Origin: Streptomyces sp.
Lineage (GTDB): Bacteria > Actinomycetota > Actinomycetes > Streptomycetales > Streptomycetaceae
NCBI RefSeq assembly: GCF_019510245.1
Contig: NZ_JAEKKT010000114.1
Location: forward strand, 1 to 64,000
Direction: 5' to 3'
Length of the DNA: 64,000 nt
This document shows, piece by piece, positions 14,961 through 22,555 of the stretch (within the stretch, counting starts at the first letter, position 1; the number at the start of each line of letters is the position of its first letter). The translations under genes were made by a program, and so were the position numbers. The notes beneath the pieces were generated by a model, which worked only from the letters and a program-made list of their open reading frames with translations, made no database searches and was not told where the DNA came from.

Positions 14961-15752
14961 GTGCTGAGCCGTCCGCGGGTCGCGCTCGTCACCGGTGCCA
15001 CGTCCGGGATCGGGGCGGCGTTCGCGCGCGCCCTCGCGGACCGCGGATGGGACCTGGTCCTGGTGGCGCGCGACAGGGAGCGGCTCGGCCGGATGGCCGC
15101 CGAGCCCGAGTTCCGGGGCCGTGCCGTCGAGGTGCTGCCCGCCGACCTGGCCGAGCGTGCCGACGTCGCGCGTGTCGCAGCCCGGCTGGAGGATTCCGCC
15201 CGTCCGGTGGACATGCTCGTGAACAACGCCGGTTTCGGCGTGCGCGCACCGATGACCTCGGCCGACAGCACGCCGCACGACCGGGCGATCGAGGTCATGG
15301 GGCGTGCGGTACTGGTGCTCGCCGGCGCCGCCGGCCGGGCCATGCGCGTGCGCGGGCACGGTGCGGTCGTCAATGTGTCGAGCACGGCCGGCTTCGTCAC
15401 GATGGGCAGCTATTCGGCCGTCAAGGCCTTCGTGACCTCGCTCTCCGAAGGGCTGGCGAACGAGCTCCACGGAACGGGCGTCACCGTGACGGCACTCTGT
15501 CCGGGCTGGGTCCGCACCGAATTCCACACGCGGGCCGGAATCGGGTCGTCGCGCATTCCGGACTTCCTCTGGCTGGACGCCCGGCGAGTCGTCGAGACGG
15601 CGCTGCGCGACGTGCGCCGCGGGCGGGTGATCTCCGTACCGAGCTTCCGGTACCGGCTGCTGATCTGGTGCACACGCCGTCTTCCACGCCGCGCGGTGCG
15701 GTGGATCTCGCGACGGATCTCGTCCGGCCGCAACGACAGTCTCACTCACTGA
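14961..15752 (+). CDS. short-chain dehydrogenase, predicted alkyl/acyl-DHAP reductase
   Basis: 263 aa. GTG 14961 (VLSRPRVALVTGATSGIG) is chosen because it sits just before the Rossmann strand; an in-frame GTG at 14847 would add 38 atypical residues. The classical SDR set is present: TGATSGIGAAFARAL, LVNNAGFG and INVSS-type VVNVSSTAGF. The usual catalytic Tyr-x-x-x-Lys appears as YSAVKAFV. The C-terminus (RYRLLIWCTRRLPRRAVRWISRR) is basic and hydrophobic, suggesting membrane attachment, as in DHRS7B-type enzymes. In animal ether-lipid synthesis an SDR reduces the ketone of alkyl-DHAP. The gene leads an operon with PlsC and alkyl-DHAP synthase genes, which supports that role here. Confidence 0.83.
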   Translation: MLSRPRVALVTGATSGIGAAFARALADRGWDLVLVARDRERLGRMAAEPEFRGRAVEVLPADLAERADVARVAARLEDSARPVDMLVNNAGFGVRAPMTSADSTPHDRAIEVMGRAVLVLAGAAGRAMRVRGHGAVVNVSSTAGFVTMGSYSAVKAFVTSLSEGLANELHGTGVTVTALCPGWVRTEFHTRAGIGSSRIPDFLWLDARRVVETALRDVRRGRVISVPSFRYRLLIWCTRRLPRRAVRWISRRISSGRNDSLTH

Positions 15753-15791
15753 AGGAATCAGTGCGGGCGAACCCGCACGGAAAGGAAGCGG

Positions 15792-16514
15792 ATGCCTGCG
15801 GCGACACGCGGCCGTTTCACCTCGCGCTCACACGCTGCGGCGCGTTTCATCGCACAGCGGGGGCTGCTCAAGCCCCTCGTCTGGAGCCTGACCAGCGTCA
15901 CGGTACTCGGGCGCGAGCGGTTGGCGGACGTCGAGGACGCGTATGTCGTCGTCGCCAATCACACCTCCCACCTCGACACGCCGCTCATCATGGGCGCGCT
16001 GCCGCGCCGGCTGGCGCGCTACCTCGCGGTGGGAGCCGCCGCGGACTACTTCTTCGACGTGTGGCGGCGGCGCGGCCTCACGGCCCTCTTCTTCAACGCC
16101 TTCCCGGTCGACCGCACCGGAACGAACGCACGCGGAGTGAGCGCCAAGGCCCTGCTGAACCGGGGAGTGCCGCTCCTGATCTTTCCCGAGGGGACCCGAT
16201 CACGCGACGGCTCACTCGGAGCGTTCAAGCCCGGGGCGGCGGCGCTCGCCTCGTCGGCCAGGGTGCCGGTGCTCCCTGTCGCCGTCATCGGCGCGCACGC
16301 GGCGCATCCTCGCGGATCGAACTGGCCGAAGCCCGGCCGGCTGCCGGTCGGCGTCGTCTTCGGCGAACCGCTCACTGCCTTTCCCGGGGAGTCGAGGAGC
16401 GAGTTCACCGAACGTGTCCGCTCGGCGATCCTCACCCTCACCGAGGAGAACTCCGACCGCATCCTCGGCGTGCGGACGACCTCACGCCGTATCCCCGAAG
16501 GAGACCGCTCGTGA
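15792..16514 (+). CDS. PlsC-family glycerolipid acyltransferase
   Basis: 240 aa, ATG 15792 with GGAAGCGG upstream. Acyltransferase block I is NHTSHLDTPLIM (HX4D), block III is FPEGTRSRDG and block IV is VPVLPVAVIG. Block II-like residues FFNAFPVDRTG lie between. The N-terminal helix RFIAQRGLLKPLVWSL may associate with the membrane face. Such enzymes move acyl chains to glycerol-3-phosphate, DHAP or 1-acyl/alkyl-glycerol-3-phosphate. In this operon it could supply acyl-DHAP (the substrate of alkyl-DHAP synthase) or add the sn-2 chain after ether formation. The stop overlaps the next start as GTGA, so it is translationally coupled to the synthase. Confidence 0.88.
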   Translation: MPAATRGRFTSRSHAAARFIAQRGLLKPLVWSLTSVTVLGRERLADVEDAYVVVANHTSHLDTPLIMGALPRRLARYLAVGAAADYFFDVWRRRGLTALFFNAFPVDRTGTNARGVSAKALLNRGVPLLIFPEGTRSRDGSLGAFKPGAAALASSARVPVLPVAVIGAHAAHPRGSNWPKPGRLPVGVVFGEPLTAFPGESRSEFTERVRSAILTLTEENSDRILGVRTTSRRIPEGDRS

Positions 16515-18214
16515 CCGAATCCGCCCGCCGCACCGACGCGACGCCCACCGCTGATGTGAGACACATGAAGTGGTGGGGCTGGGGCGTGGAAGGTGTCGGC
16601 TTCCGACACGAGGACAAACCTGGTTTCGCGCCGTTCGTGCAGAGGGCCATCGGCCTCGACCTGCGCGCGGGCGAGCGCGACCCGGAACGGCCCGACGTCG
16701 CGCGGCTGCAGGTGCCGGCCTCGACGGCGCCGGAGGGGTTCGTCGCGCTGCTGACCGGCATCGTCGGAGCCGGGAACGTCCTCGTGGACGACCTGTCCCG
16801 GGTGGTCCACACCTACGGCAAGAGCCTGCGTGACCTGGTCCGCATCCGGGCCGGCGAAATCGCGCGCAGTCCCGATGTGATCGTCTACCCGGCCGACGAG
16901 GCGGAGGTGCGGAGCGTCGTCGACGCGGCCGTCGAAGCGGACGCCGTGATCATTCCCTTCGGGGGCGGCAGCAACATCGCGGGCAGCCTGGAGCCGCACG
17001 CGGACGAAACCCGGGTGGTCGTCTCCCTCGACCTCGGCCGCCTGGGCCGGGTGCTGGAGATCGACCCCGACTCCGGCCTGGCACGGGTCCAGGCCGGGGT
17101 ACTGGGGCCTGATCTGGAGGCGCAACTCAACCGGGAAGGCTGGACGATGGGGCACTTCCCCGACTCGTTCACCCACTCGACCCTGGGCGGGTGGGTCGCC
17201 ACCCGCTCCTCCGGCATGCAGTCGGACAAGTACGGCGACATAGCGGACATCGTCAAGGGGCTGCGTGTCGTGCGGGCCGGCGGGGTCCTGGTGGTCCGTG
17301 CCGTGCCGAGCGCGTCGACCGGGCCGAGCGTCCGGGAGATGGTGGTGGGCTCCGAGGGGCGGCTCGGCGTCATCACCGAGGTCACGGTGCAGGTGCACCG
17401 CCTTCCCGCGAAGCGCGCGATCCACGCCTACTTCTTCGAGAGCCTCGACCACGGTCTCGCGGCGATGCAGGAGATCGCGGAGAGCGACGTCTCGCCCTCG
17501 GTCACCCGTGTCTCGGACGCGCACGAGACGGCCTTCTCCCTGGCGACGAGCAAGGAGTCGAAGGGCATCCGCAAGGCGGCACAGGCCGGCCTCATGGCGT
17601 ACCTGAGGAGGCGTGGCTGGAACCTCGACGAGATGTGCCTCTCCTTCATCGGCTTCGAGGGCGACAAGGCACACGTGAGGCGGCAGAAGTCGGTCGTCGA
17701 CCGGATCGTGCGCAGGCATCACGGCATCGGCGTCGGCACGGGACCCGGTGCGCTCTACGACCAGAAGAAGTTCGACACCCCGTACATCCGCGACTTCCTG
17801 CTCGACCGCGGCGCCGCAGGCGACGTGAGTGAGACCGCGGGCCCGTGGTCGAAGCTCCGCGGCATCCACGCTGCGGTCCACGAGGCGGCCGATCTCGCCT
17901 ACGAGAGGATCGGCCGCGCCGGCTGGACCATGTCGCACCTGTCGCACTCCTACCACTCCGGAGCCTGCCTCTACTTCACCTTCGCCTTCGTCTTCGGTGA
18001 CGACCCGCTCGGCGAGTACGACACCGTCAAGCGCGCGATCCAGCAGGCGTTCGTCGACGCCGGCGGCACGATCTCGCACCACCACGGGGTGGGCCTGGAG
18101 CACGCGCCCTGGCTGGAGGAGGACATCTCGCCCCAGGGTGTCGCGATCATGTCGGGGCTATTCGGCGCCGCCGACCCGGGCGGCAACTTCAACCCCCGCA
18201 AGATCGTGGTCTGA
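16511..18214 (+). CDS. agpS: alkyldihydroxyacetonephosphate synthase (FAD-linked)
   Basis: 567 aa from GTG 16511. The family signature is unusually complete: MKWWGWG near residue 18, the PCMH-type FAD domain with IIPFGGGSNIAGSLEP, FPDSFTHSTLGGWVATRSSG, SDKYGDI, and SHLSHSYHSGACLYF near the active site. The terminal HHHGVGLEH carries the catalytic His cluster of AGPS. The end GNFNPRKIVV is also typical. The enzyme swaps the acyl chain of acyl-DHAP for a fatty alcohol to form the ether bond. The alcohol would come from the reductase-HAD fusion of the divergent operon. Being last of the SDR-PlsC-AGPS operon under an ECF41-type promoter makes an ether-lipid role likely, although mycobacterial AgpS-like proteins are not all biochemically proven. 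Confidence 0.9.
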   Translation: MTESARRTDATPTADVRHMKWWGWGVEGVGFRHEDKPGFAPFVQRAIGLDLRAGERDPERPDVARLQVPASTAPEGFVALLTGIVGAGNVLVDDLSRVVHTYGKSLRDLVRIRAGEIARSPDVIVYPADEAEVRSVVDAAVEADAVIIPFGGGSNIAGSLEPHADETRVVVSLDLGRLGRVLEIDPDSGLARVQAGVLGPDLEAQLNREGWTMGHFPDSFTHSTLGGWVATRSSGMQSDKYGDIADIVKGLRVVRAGGVLVVRAVPSASTGPSVREMVVGSEGRLGVITEVTVQVHRLPAKRAIHAYFFESLDHGLAAMQEIAESDVSPSVTRVSDAHETAFSLATSKESKGIRKAAQAGLMAYLRRRGWNLDEMCLSFIGFEGDKAHVRRQKSVVDRIVRRHHGIGVGTGPGALYDQKKFDTPYIRDFLLDRGAAGDVSETAGPWSKLRGIHAAVHEAADLAYERIGRAGWTMSHLSHSYHSGACLYFTFAFVFGDDPLGEYDTVKRAIQQAFVDAGGTISHHHGVGLEHAPWLEEDISPQGVAIMSGLFGAADPGGNFNPRKIVV

Positions 18215-18231
18215 GCGGGTGCGCACCGCCT

Positions 18232-18258
18232 TGTCACACGCCGGCCAGGTGCCCCGTC
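18232..18258 (+). promoter_or_regulatory. ECF41-type promoter of the whiB-like gene
   Basis: TGTCACA (18232-18238), 16 nt, CGTC (18255-18258), the exact published ECF41 -10. It begins 17 bp after the alkyl-DHAP synthase stop. Confidence 0.82.
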
Positions 18259-18290
18259 TCAGATGACAACCCCTGGAGGTCTTCTCTGCC

Positions 18291-18620
18291 ATGGCTACTG
18301 CACAACGCGACCACGCCACGCACTGGCGTGAACAGGGAGCTTGCGTGCGCCTCGACCCCGATCTGTTCTTCCCCATAGGCGACGGCGGCCTGACGCACGT
18401 TCAGGTCGCCGAGGCCAAGGCCGTCTGCCGTCGGTGCCCGGTCATGGAGCAGTGTCTCGGCTGGGCCATGCGGGTCGAGCAGGTGGACGGCATCTGGGGT
18501 GGGACGACGGAAGGCGAGCGCCGTCTGATGAGGCGGCGCGACGGCGCCGAGCACCACCTCGGGGCCACGCATGTCACATCCACGCCTCCTGCACGGTCAT
18601 ACGGGTGGAAGCAGTCATGA
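18291..18620 (+). CDS. WhiB-like iron-sulfur regulator
   Basis: 109 aa, ATG 18291 with GGAGG upstream. The four cluster cysteines are C18 (GAC), C46 and C49 (CRRC) and C55 (MEQC). The G(I/V)WGG turn follows as DGIWGGTTEGERR, then the basic tail RRLMRRRD. Wbl proteins hold a [4Fe-4S] cluster sensitive to O2 and NO and act with the principal sigma factor at target promoters. The gene lies between the ether-lipid synthase and an orphan cytochrome b gene and has its own ECF41-type promoter. It may therefore relay redox state within the regulon. The 3' end contains a second ECF41-type promoter for the cytochrome b gene. Confidence 0.92.
   Translation: MATAQRDHATHWREQGACVRLDPDLFFPIGDGGLTHVQVAEAKAVCRRCPVMEQCLGWAMRVEQVDGIWGGTTEGERRLMRRRDGAEHHLGATHVTSTPPARSYGWKQS
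18572..18598 (+). promoter_or_regulatory. ECF41-type promoter inside the 3' end of whiB
   Basis: TGTCACA (18572-18578), 16 nt, GGTC (18595-18598). It is embedded in whiB coding sequence and points at the small ORF and cytochrome b gene. Confidence 0.75.
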
Positions 18621-18763
18621 GCCTGCTCGCCCAGGGAGCGCAGATCAGGCGCCCCGCTGACTCGGTTCTGCCCACGATCAGCGACCGACCTGCCGTATCC
18701 GTTCCCTGTCCGGCTGCAGGGCGGGCTCATGTCGTCAACGGCGTCCCTTTGCGGGCCGGGTGA
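18617..18763 (+). CDS. possible 48-aa small protein between whiB and cytochrome b
   Basis: ATG 18617 overlaps the whiB stop as ATGA and has GTGGAAG six bases upstream. The frame runs 48 codons and stops 17 bp before the cytochrome b start. The peptide (MSLLAQGAQIRRPADSVLP...) has no recognisable domain or membrane span. It would be the first ORF on the transcript from the promoter at 18572-18598, so it could be a leader peptide or a small accessory protein. It could also be chance. Confidence 0.35.
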   Translation: MSLLAQGAQIRRPADSVLPTISDRPAVSVPCPAAGRAHVVNGVPLRAG

Positions 18764-18780
18764 GGAATGGTTGCCGGGGC

Positions 18781-20394
18781 ATGGATGATCAGAGCCAGAA
18801 GGAAGAAGCGGCCGAAGGAGGCGGTGGGGAGCGCATTGCCCGCTGGGCGGACGGACGCCTCGGCCCGTACGGCCTGTTGCGGGCCAGAGCGCGCAGGGCC
18901 TCCCCCGACCACTGGTCCTTCTTGTTGGGAGAGATCTGTCTCTACAGCTTCCTCGTCATCGTCGTGACCGGGATCTACCTGAGCCTGTACTTCCATCCGT
19001 CGATGAAAGAGGTGCAGTACGACGGCAGTTACCTGCCGTTGCGGGGGCGGACGGTGTCGGAGGCGTTCGACTCCACCATGCACGTCTCCTTCGACGTCCG
19101 TGGCGGCCTGTTGATCCGGCAGGCGCACCACTGGGCGGCCCTGGTGTTCATCGGGGCCGCGCTCGTCCACATGCTGCGCGTGTTCTTCACCGGCGCCTTC
19201 CGCAAACCCCGTGAATTCCAGTGGCTGTTCGGCTTCCTGCTGCTGGTCCTCGGGATGTTCGGAGGGCTGACGGGATACGACCTGCCGGACGACCTGCTGT
19301 CCGGCACCGGGCTCGCCGTCGTGAACGGGACGATCCTTTCCATACCGGTCGTCGGAACCTACCTTTCGATGTTTCTCTTCGGAGGCGAGTTCCCGGGCGG
19401 CGAACTGGTGGCGCGCTTCAACGCGATCCATGTCCTGGTCATCCCGGCCGTCATGGTGGGCCTGCTCGTGGCCCACCTGATCCTGCTGCTCCACCACAGG
19501 CACACGCAGTATCCGGGCCCGGGACGGCACAACAGGAACCTGGTGGGCCCGCCGCTGAAGGTGCGGGCGGTGAAGTCCGCGGGCGTCTTCTTCCTGGTCG
19601 CCGGTGTCGTCCTCGCGATCGCGGCACTCGTGCAGATCAATCCGATCTGGCTGTACGGCCCTTACCGCGTCGACCAGGTCTCGGCCGGATCGCAGCCCGA
19701 CTGGTACATGGGCGTGGCGGACGGACTGCTGCGCGTCATGCCCGGCTGGGAGATCGCCCTCTGGGGCCACACCCTGGCCCTGGACAACCTGATTCCGCTG
19801 GTGGTGGGCGTCGGTTTCTTCCTGGCCATGGGCGCGTATCCGTTCGTGGAGTCCTGGGTGACCGGGGACGATCGTGAGCAGCACCTGCTCGACAGACCGC
19901 GCAACCGCCCCGTGCGCACGGCCCTCGGTGTCGCCTGGATCGGCTTCTACCTGGTGTCGCTCGTCGGCGCGGCGAACGACATCATCGCCACCCGGTTCCA
20001 CCTCTCGGTCGAATCAGTGACGTGGGCGGTCCGCATCGGCCTGTTCGTCGTGCCGGTCGCGGCCTACGCGGTGGCCAAGCGGTGGGCGCTCGGTCTGCAG
20101 CGCACAGATCGCGACAAGGTGCTGCACGGTCGCGAGACGGGCGTCGTCAAGCGCCTGCCGCACGGCGAGTTCGTCGAGGTCGACGAGCCTCTCGGCCGGG
20201 CGGAGCTGCACCTCCTGACCCAGCACGAGCAGTACACGCCGATCGCGCCCGGTGCGAACGGCGGGGGTGCCGGCGCCCGTCTCACCCGGCGCCTGCGGGC
20301 CGGGTTCAGCCGCGCCCTCTACGGCGAGGGCTCGCAGGTCCCCAAGCCGACTCCGCAGGAGTACCGGGAGATCACCGACAACCACCGTGTGTGA
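18781..20394 (+). CDS. orphan cytochrome b (QcrB-like) of actinobacterial bc1 type
   Basis: 537 aa from ATG 18781 (MDDQSQKEEAAEGG), with an upstream GTG at 18760 as alternative. Eight or more hydrophobic spans are visible. Heme ligands are in RQAHHWAALVFIGAALVHML and, on the paired helix, NAIHVLVIPAVMVGLLVAHL. The Qo-site motif is PDWYMG, the actinobacterial form of PEWY. The hydrophilic C-terminal extension (KVLHGRETGVVKRLPHGEF, then PTPQEYREI) matches QcrB of the cytochrome bc1-aa3 supercomplex. The housekeeping qcrCAB operon normally carries cytochrome c and Rieske genes; here neither is present. It may replace QcrB under stress or form a separate quinol-oxidising membrane protein. It is driven by an ECF41-type promoter. 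Confidence 0.88.
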   Translation: MDDQSQKEEAAEGGGGERIARWADGRLGPYGLLRARARRASPDHWSFLLGEICLYSFLVIVVTGIYLSLYFHPSMKEVQYDGSYLPLRGRTVSEAFDSTMHVSFDVRGGLLIRQAHHWAALVFIGAALVHMLRVFFTGAFRKPREFQWLFGFLLLVLGMFGGLTGYDLPDDLLSGTGLAVVNGTILSIPVVGTYLSMFLFGGEFPGGELVARFNAIHVLVIPAVMVGLLVAHLILLLHHRHTQYPGPGRHNRNLVGPPLKVRAVKSAGVFFLVAGVVLAIAALVQINPIWLYGPYRVDQVSAGSQPDWYMGVADGLLRVMPGWEIALWGHTLALDNLIPLVVGVGFFLAMGAYPFVESWVTGDDREQHLLDRPRNRPVRTALGVAWIGFYLVSLVGAANDIIATRFHLSVESVTWAVRIGLFVVPVAAYAVAKRWALGLQRTDRDKVLHGRETGVVKRLPHGEFVEVDEPLGRAELHLLTQHEQYTPIAPGANGGGAGARLTRRLRAGFSRALYGEGSQVPKPTPQEYREITDNHRV

Positions 20395-20445
20395 CCGTGC
20401 TGCCCGGCTGTCGGCGGACGGTGTGGGAGAGAGGTTCGGAAGACT

Positions 20446-21096
20446 GTGCCGAGAACATGTCTCATCGTGGACTTCGGCGGTGTGCTCACCACGTCACTCG
20501 ATGACGCGGTACGTCGCTTCGAGGCCCGCGAGGGCCTTTCCGAGGGGGCGGTGGCGCACGGCTGGTACCGGAACCCGGCGATGGTCGCGCTCACCCACGA
20601 CCTCGAACGTGGCCGGGCCACTCAGTCCGACTGGAACCGGCACCTGGGCCGGACGCTGGGCATCGACAGCACCGACCTGCTGGGCCGGATCTTCGCGGAC
20701 TCCCGTCTCGACGATTCCATGGTGTCGGTGCCGGCCCGGGCCCGCTCCTGCGGCCTGAAGACTGGTCTGCTGTCCAACAGCATGGGCCTGGCGCCGTGGA
20801 ACATGTACCAGGGCTTCGACATCGACGCGGCCTTCGACGCGGCGCTCGTCTCCGGGCGGCACGGCGTGCGCAAACCGGAGCCGGCGGCGTATCGGCTGCT
20901 CCTCACGATGCTCGAAGTGCCCGGCGAGGACTGCGTCTTCGTCGACGACAACGCGGAGAACCTGCCGCCCGCCGAGGCCCTGGGCATGGCCACTGTTCTG
21001 CATCGCAGCGCAGAGGACACCAGGACGCGACTCGGGGAACTGCTGGGCGTCGCCCTCGCGCCGGAGCCCGGTACGGCGCTCACGCCGATGGTGTGA
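20446..21096 (+). CDS. HAD-superfamily hydrolase (HAD-IA)
   Basis: 216 aa from GTG 20446 (VPRTCLIVDFGGVLTTS). HAD motif I is DFGGVL: the nucleophile Asp is present, while the usual second Asp is Gly, common in the epoxide-hydrolase-N-like/haloacid group. Motif II is LLSNSMG, motif III is in RKPEPAAY, and motif IV is CVFVDDNAEN. The cap between motifs I and II is helical. Members hydrolyse small phosphates; the substrate is unknown. The start lies 51 bp after the cytochrome b stop, so it could be the last gene of that transcript. No separate promoter is recognised. Confidence 0.85.
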   Translation: MPRTCLIVDFGGVLTTSLDDAVRRFEAREGLSEGAVAHGWYRNPAMVALTHDLERGRATQSDWNRHLGRTLGIDSTDLLGRIFADSRLDDSMVSVPARARSCGLKTGLLSNSMGLAPWNMYQGFDIDAAFDAALVSGRHGVRKPEPAAYRLLLTMLEVPGEDCVFVDDNAENLPPAEALGMATVLHRSAEDTRTRLGELLGVALAPEPGTALTPMV

Positions 21097-21116
21097 CATC
21101 GCGGCACGGCTGCGCG

Positions 21117-21143
21117 TGTCACGGACCCACGGTGCGTCCGGTC
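21117..21143 (+). promoter_or_regulatory. ECF41-type promoter of cupin 2
   Basis: TGTCACG (21117-21123; one mismatch), 16 nt, GGTC (21140-21143), about 130 nt before the cupin 2 start. Confidence 0.65.
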
Positions 21144-21274
21144 ATCACTGCGAGACGTGCGCGGAACCAGGACGTGGGAACACGCGGCCGGCCAACGGCA
21201 TGTCTGTCCGGAGATGTTCCGGTCGCCCGGTATGTCTGGCTCAGGACGCAGCAGATCTACGGAGGTGCAAGACG

Positions 21275-21685
21275 ATGCCGGAGAAATCGGAAGGCTGGAA
21301 GACGGCGGTGACGGTGCTCCAGGATGCCGCACCGCTCGCCATTCCCGAGGGTGCGTCGGCGATGACCATTCAGGTCGAGTGGGAGCCCGGCGACCCGGGA
21401 ACCCCGCCGCACCGCCACTCGGGCCCCTCCTTCGGGTACGTCGTCGAGGGAGCGGTCCGCTTCGAGCTCGAGGGCGAGCCCGAGCGCGTCGTCGAAGCCG
21501 GCGGGACGTTCTGGGAGCCGGGTGGTGATGTGATCCACTACCAGGACGGCAACGCGCTGGCGGATGCGCGGACCAGGTTCGTCGTGACCATGATGTGCGC
21601 GCCAGGCAAGCCGATGCTCGAACTCGTCGGCGACCAGGAACTGGCCGAACGGGCCCACCTGCGCGCCCCGCGCCCCACCGGCTGA
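21275..21685 (+). CDS. cupin-domain protein (paralog 2 of 3)
   Basis: 136 aa, ATG 21275 with CTACGGAGGTGCA before it, almost the same leader as cupin 3. Cupin motif 1 is PPHRHSGPSFGYVVEGAVRF and motif 2 is FWEPGGDVIHYQDGN; the tail is RAHLRAPRPTG. Compared with paralogs 1 and 3 it is the most diverged: it has SFGYV in place of CFGYV and LADARTRFVVTMMCAPGKP in place of the SSEEPAKY block. The metal-binding His pair is kept. It is probably a small metal-dependent enzyme or sensor of unknown substrate. It is the only one of the three with a clear ECF41-type promoter of its own. Confidence 0.82.
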   Translation: MPEKSEGWKTAVTVLQDAAPLAIPEGASAMTIQVEWEPGDPGTPPHRHSGPSFGYVVEGAVRFELEGEPERVVEAGGTFWEPGGDVIHYQDGNALADARTRFVVTMMCAPGKPMLELVGDQELAERAHLRAPRPTG

Positions 21686-21754
21686 CCACCCGCCCGTCCA
21701 CACGCCGCTGTTCGACACGGATGCCGACCGCTCCGTGGGAGGGTGCACCTCGGC

Positions 21755-22378
21755 ATGAGTGCCACTGAAGTCGTCCACTGCATGCTGACCACCCTGTTCG
21801 CGGCGGCCGCTGTCCGGGCGCTCCGGCTGAGCGTCCGGCCCCGGACCGGTGGTTGGCGCAACCGCGTCGACCACCTGCTGCACGCCGCCATGGCCCTGGC
21901 CATGGCGGTGATGCCGTGGAGCTGGGGCGGCGCCCTGCCCGCGCTGCCGCAGTCGGTCTTCTTCGCCGCCGCCGCACTGTGGTTCCCGCTGACAGCCGTC
22001 AGGAGCGGCCAGGAGGGACGGCTGCCGGCAACCGTGAGGCGACTGCCCTACGCGGTGGGCATGGCGGCGATGACCTGGATGTCGTACCGCGCGACCGGTC
22101 ATGCGCACCGGACCATGACCGACGGCGTCCCGCCGGCCCACCAGGCCATGCAGGTCGGCCACTCCATGGGCGGATCGACGGCCGACAGCATCGTGACAGG
22201 CGTGCTGGCGCTGTACCTGCTCACATGTGCTCTGCACTCGCTGACCCGCGGCATGCCCGCACTGCGCACCACCACCGGCACGGTGGCCGACTCGACCAGC
22301 CTCAGCAGTGTCTGCCGCCGCTTCTGGGACGGAGCGACGGCCATGGGAACGCTGGTCATGCTGCTGATGCCCCATTGA
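21755..22378 (+). CDS. DUF5134-type membrane protein
   Basis: 207 aa from ATG 21755 (MSATEVVHCMLTTLFAAAAV); GTG 21743 is an alternative. Five or so membrane spans alternate with short polar loops: VHCMLTTLFAAAAVRALRL, LLHAAMALAMAVMPWSWGG, QSVFFAAAALWFPLTAV, LPYAVGMAAMTWMSYRATG and SIVTGVLALYLLTCALHSL. His residues (HAHRTM, HQAMQVGHSMGG) lie on the long loop between spans, as in DUF5134 proteins that often sit beside copper or redox genes. Function is unknown. It starts 69 bp after cupin 2 and may share its transcript. Confidence 0.75.
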   Translation: MSATEVVHCMLTTLFAAAAVRALRLSVRPRTGGWRNRVDHLLHAAMALAMAVMPWSWGGALPALPQSVFFAAAALWFPLTAVRSGQEGRLPATVRRLPYAVGMAAMTWMSYRATGHAHRTMTDGVPPAHQAMQVGHSMGGSTADSIVTGVLALYLLTCALHSLTRGMPALRTTTGTVADSTSLSSVCRRFWDGATAMGTLVMLLMPH

Positions 22379-22407
22379 CGGAAACCGACTTCCTCCAGGA
22401 GAACGAC

Positions 22408-22555
22408 ATGACCACCACTCCCCCTGCGCTGTCCGACGACCTGCTCGGCGCCGACTTCTACCGCGACGAGGCTTCTCGCGGAGGAGGAACGCAAGATACT
22501 GCGCAAGGCCGCACCCTCCCGCGAGAAGCTCCGCGGGTACGGCCTGACAGCCCTG
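22408..22555 (+). pseudogene. acyl-CoA dehydrogenase N-terminal stub, frameshifted and truncated
   Basis: ATG 22408 (CAGGAGA upstream) opens MTTTPPALSDDLLGADFYRDEA. The expected continuation LLAEEERKILRKAAPSREKL is found in another frame from about 22473. Together they resemble the start of glutaryl-CoA-type acyl-CoA dehydrogenases. The reading ends near 22555, where the DNA changes into the truncated 3' end of the minus-strand IclR gene. This looks like a deletion join between two genes. Confidence 0.55.
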
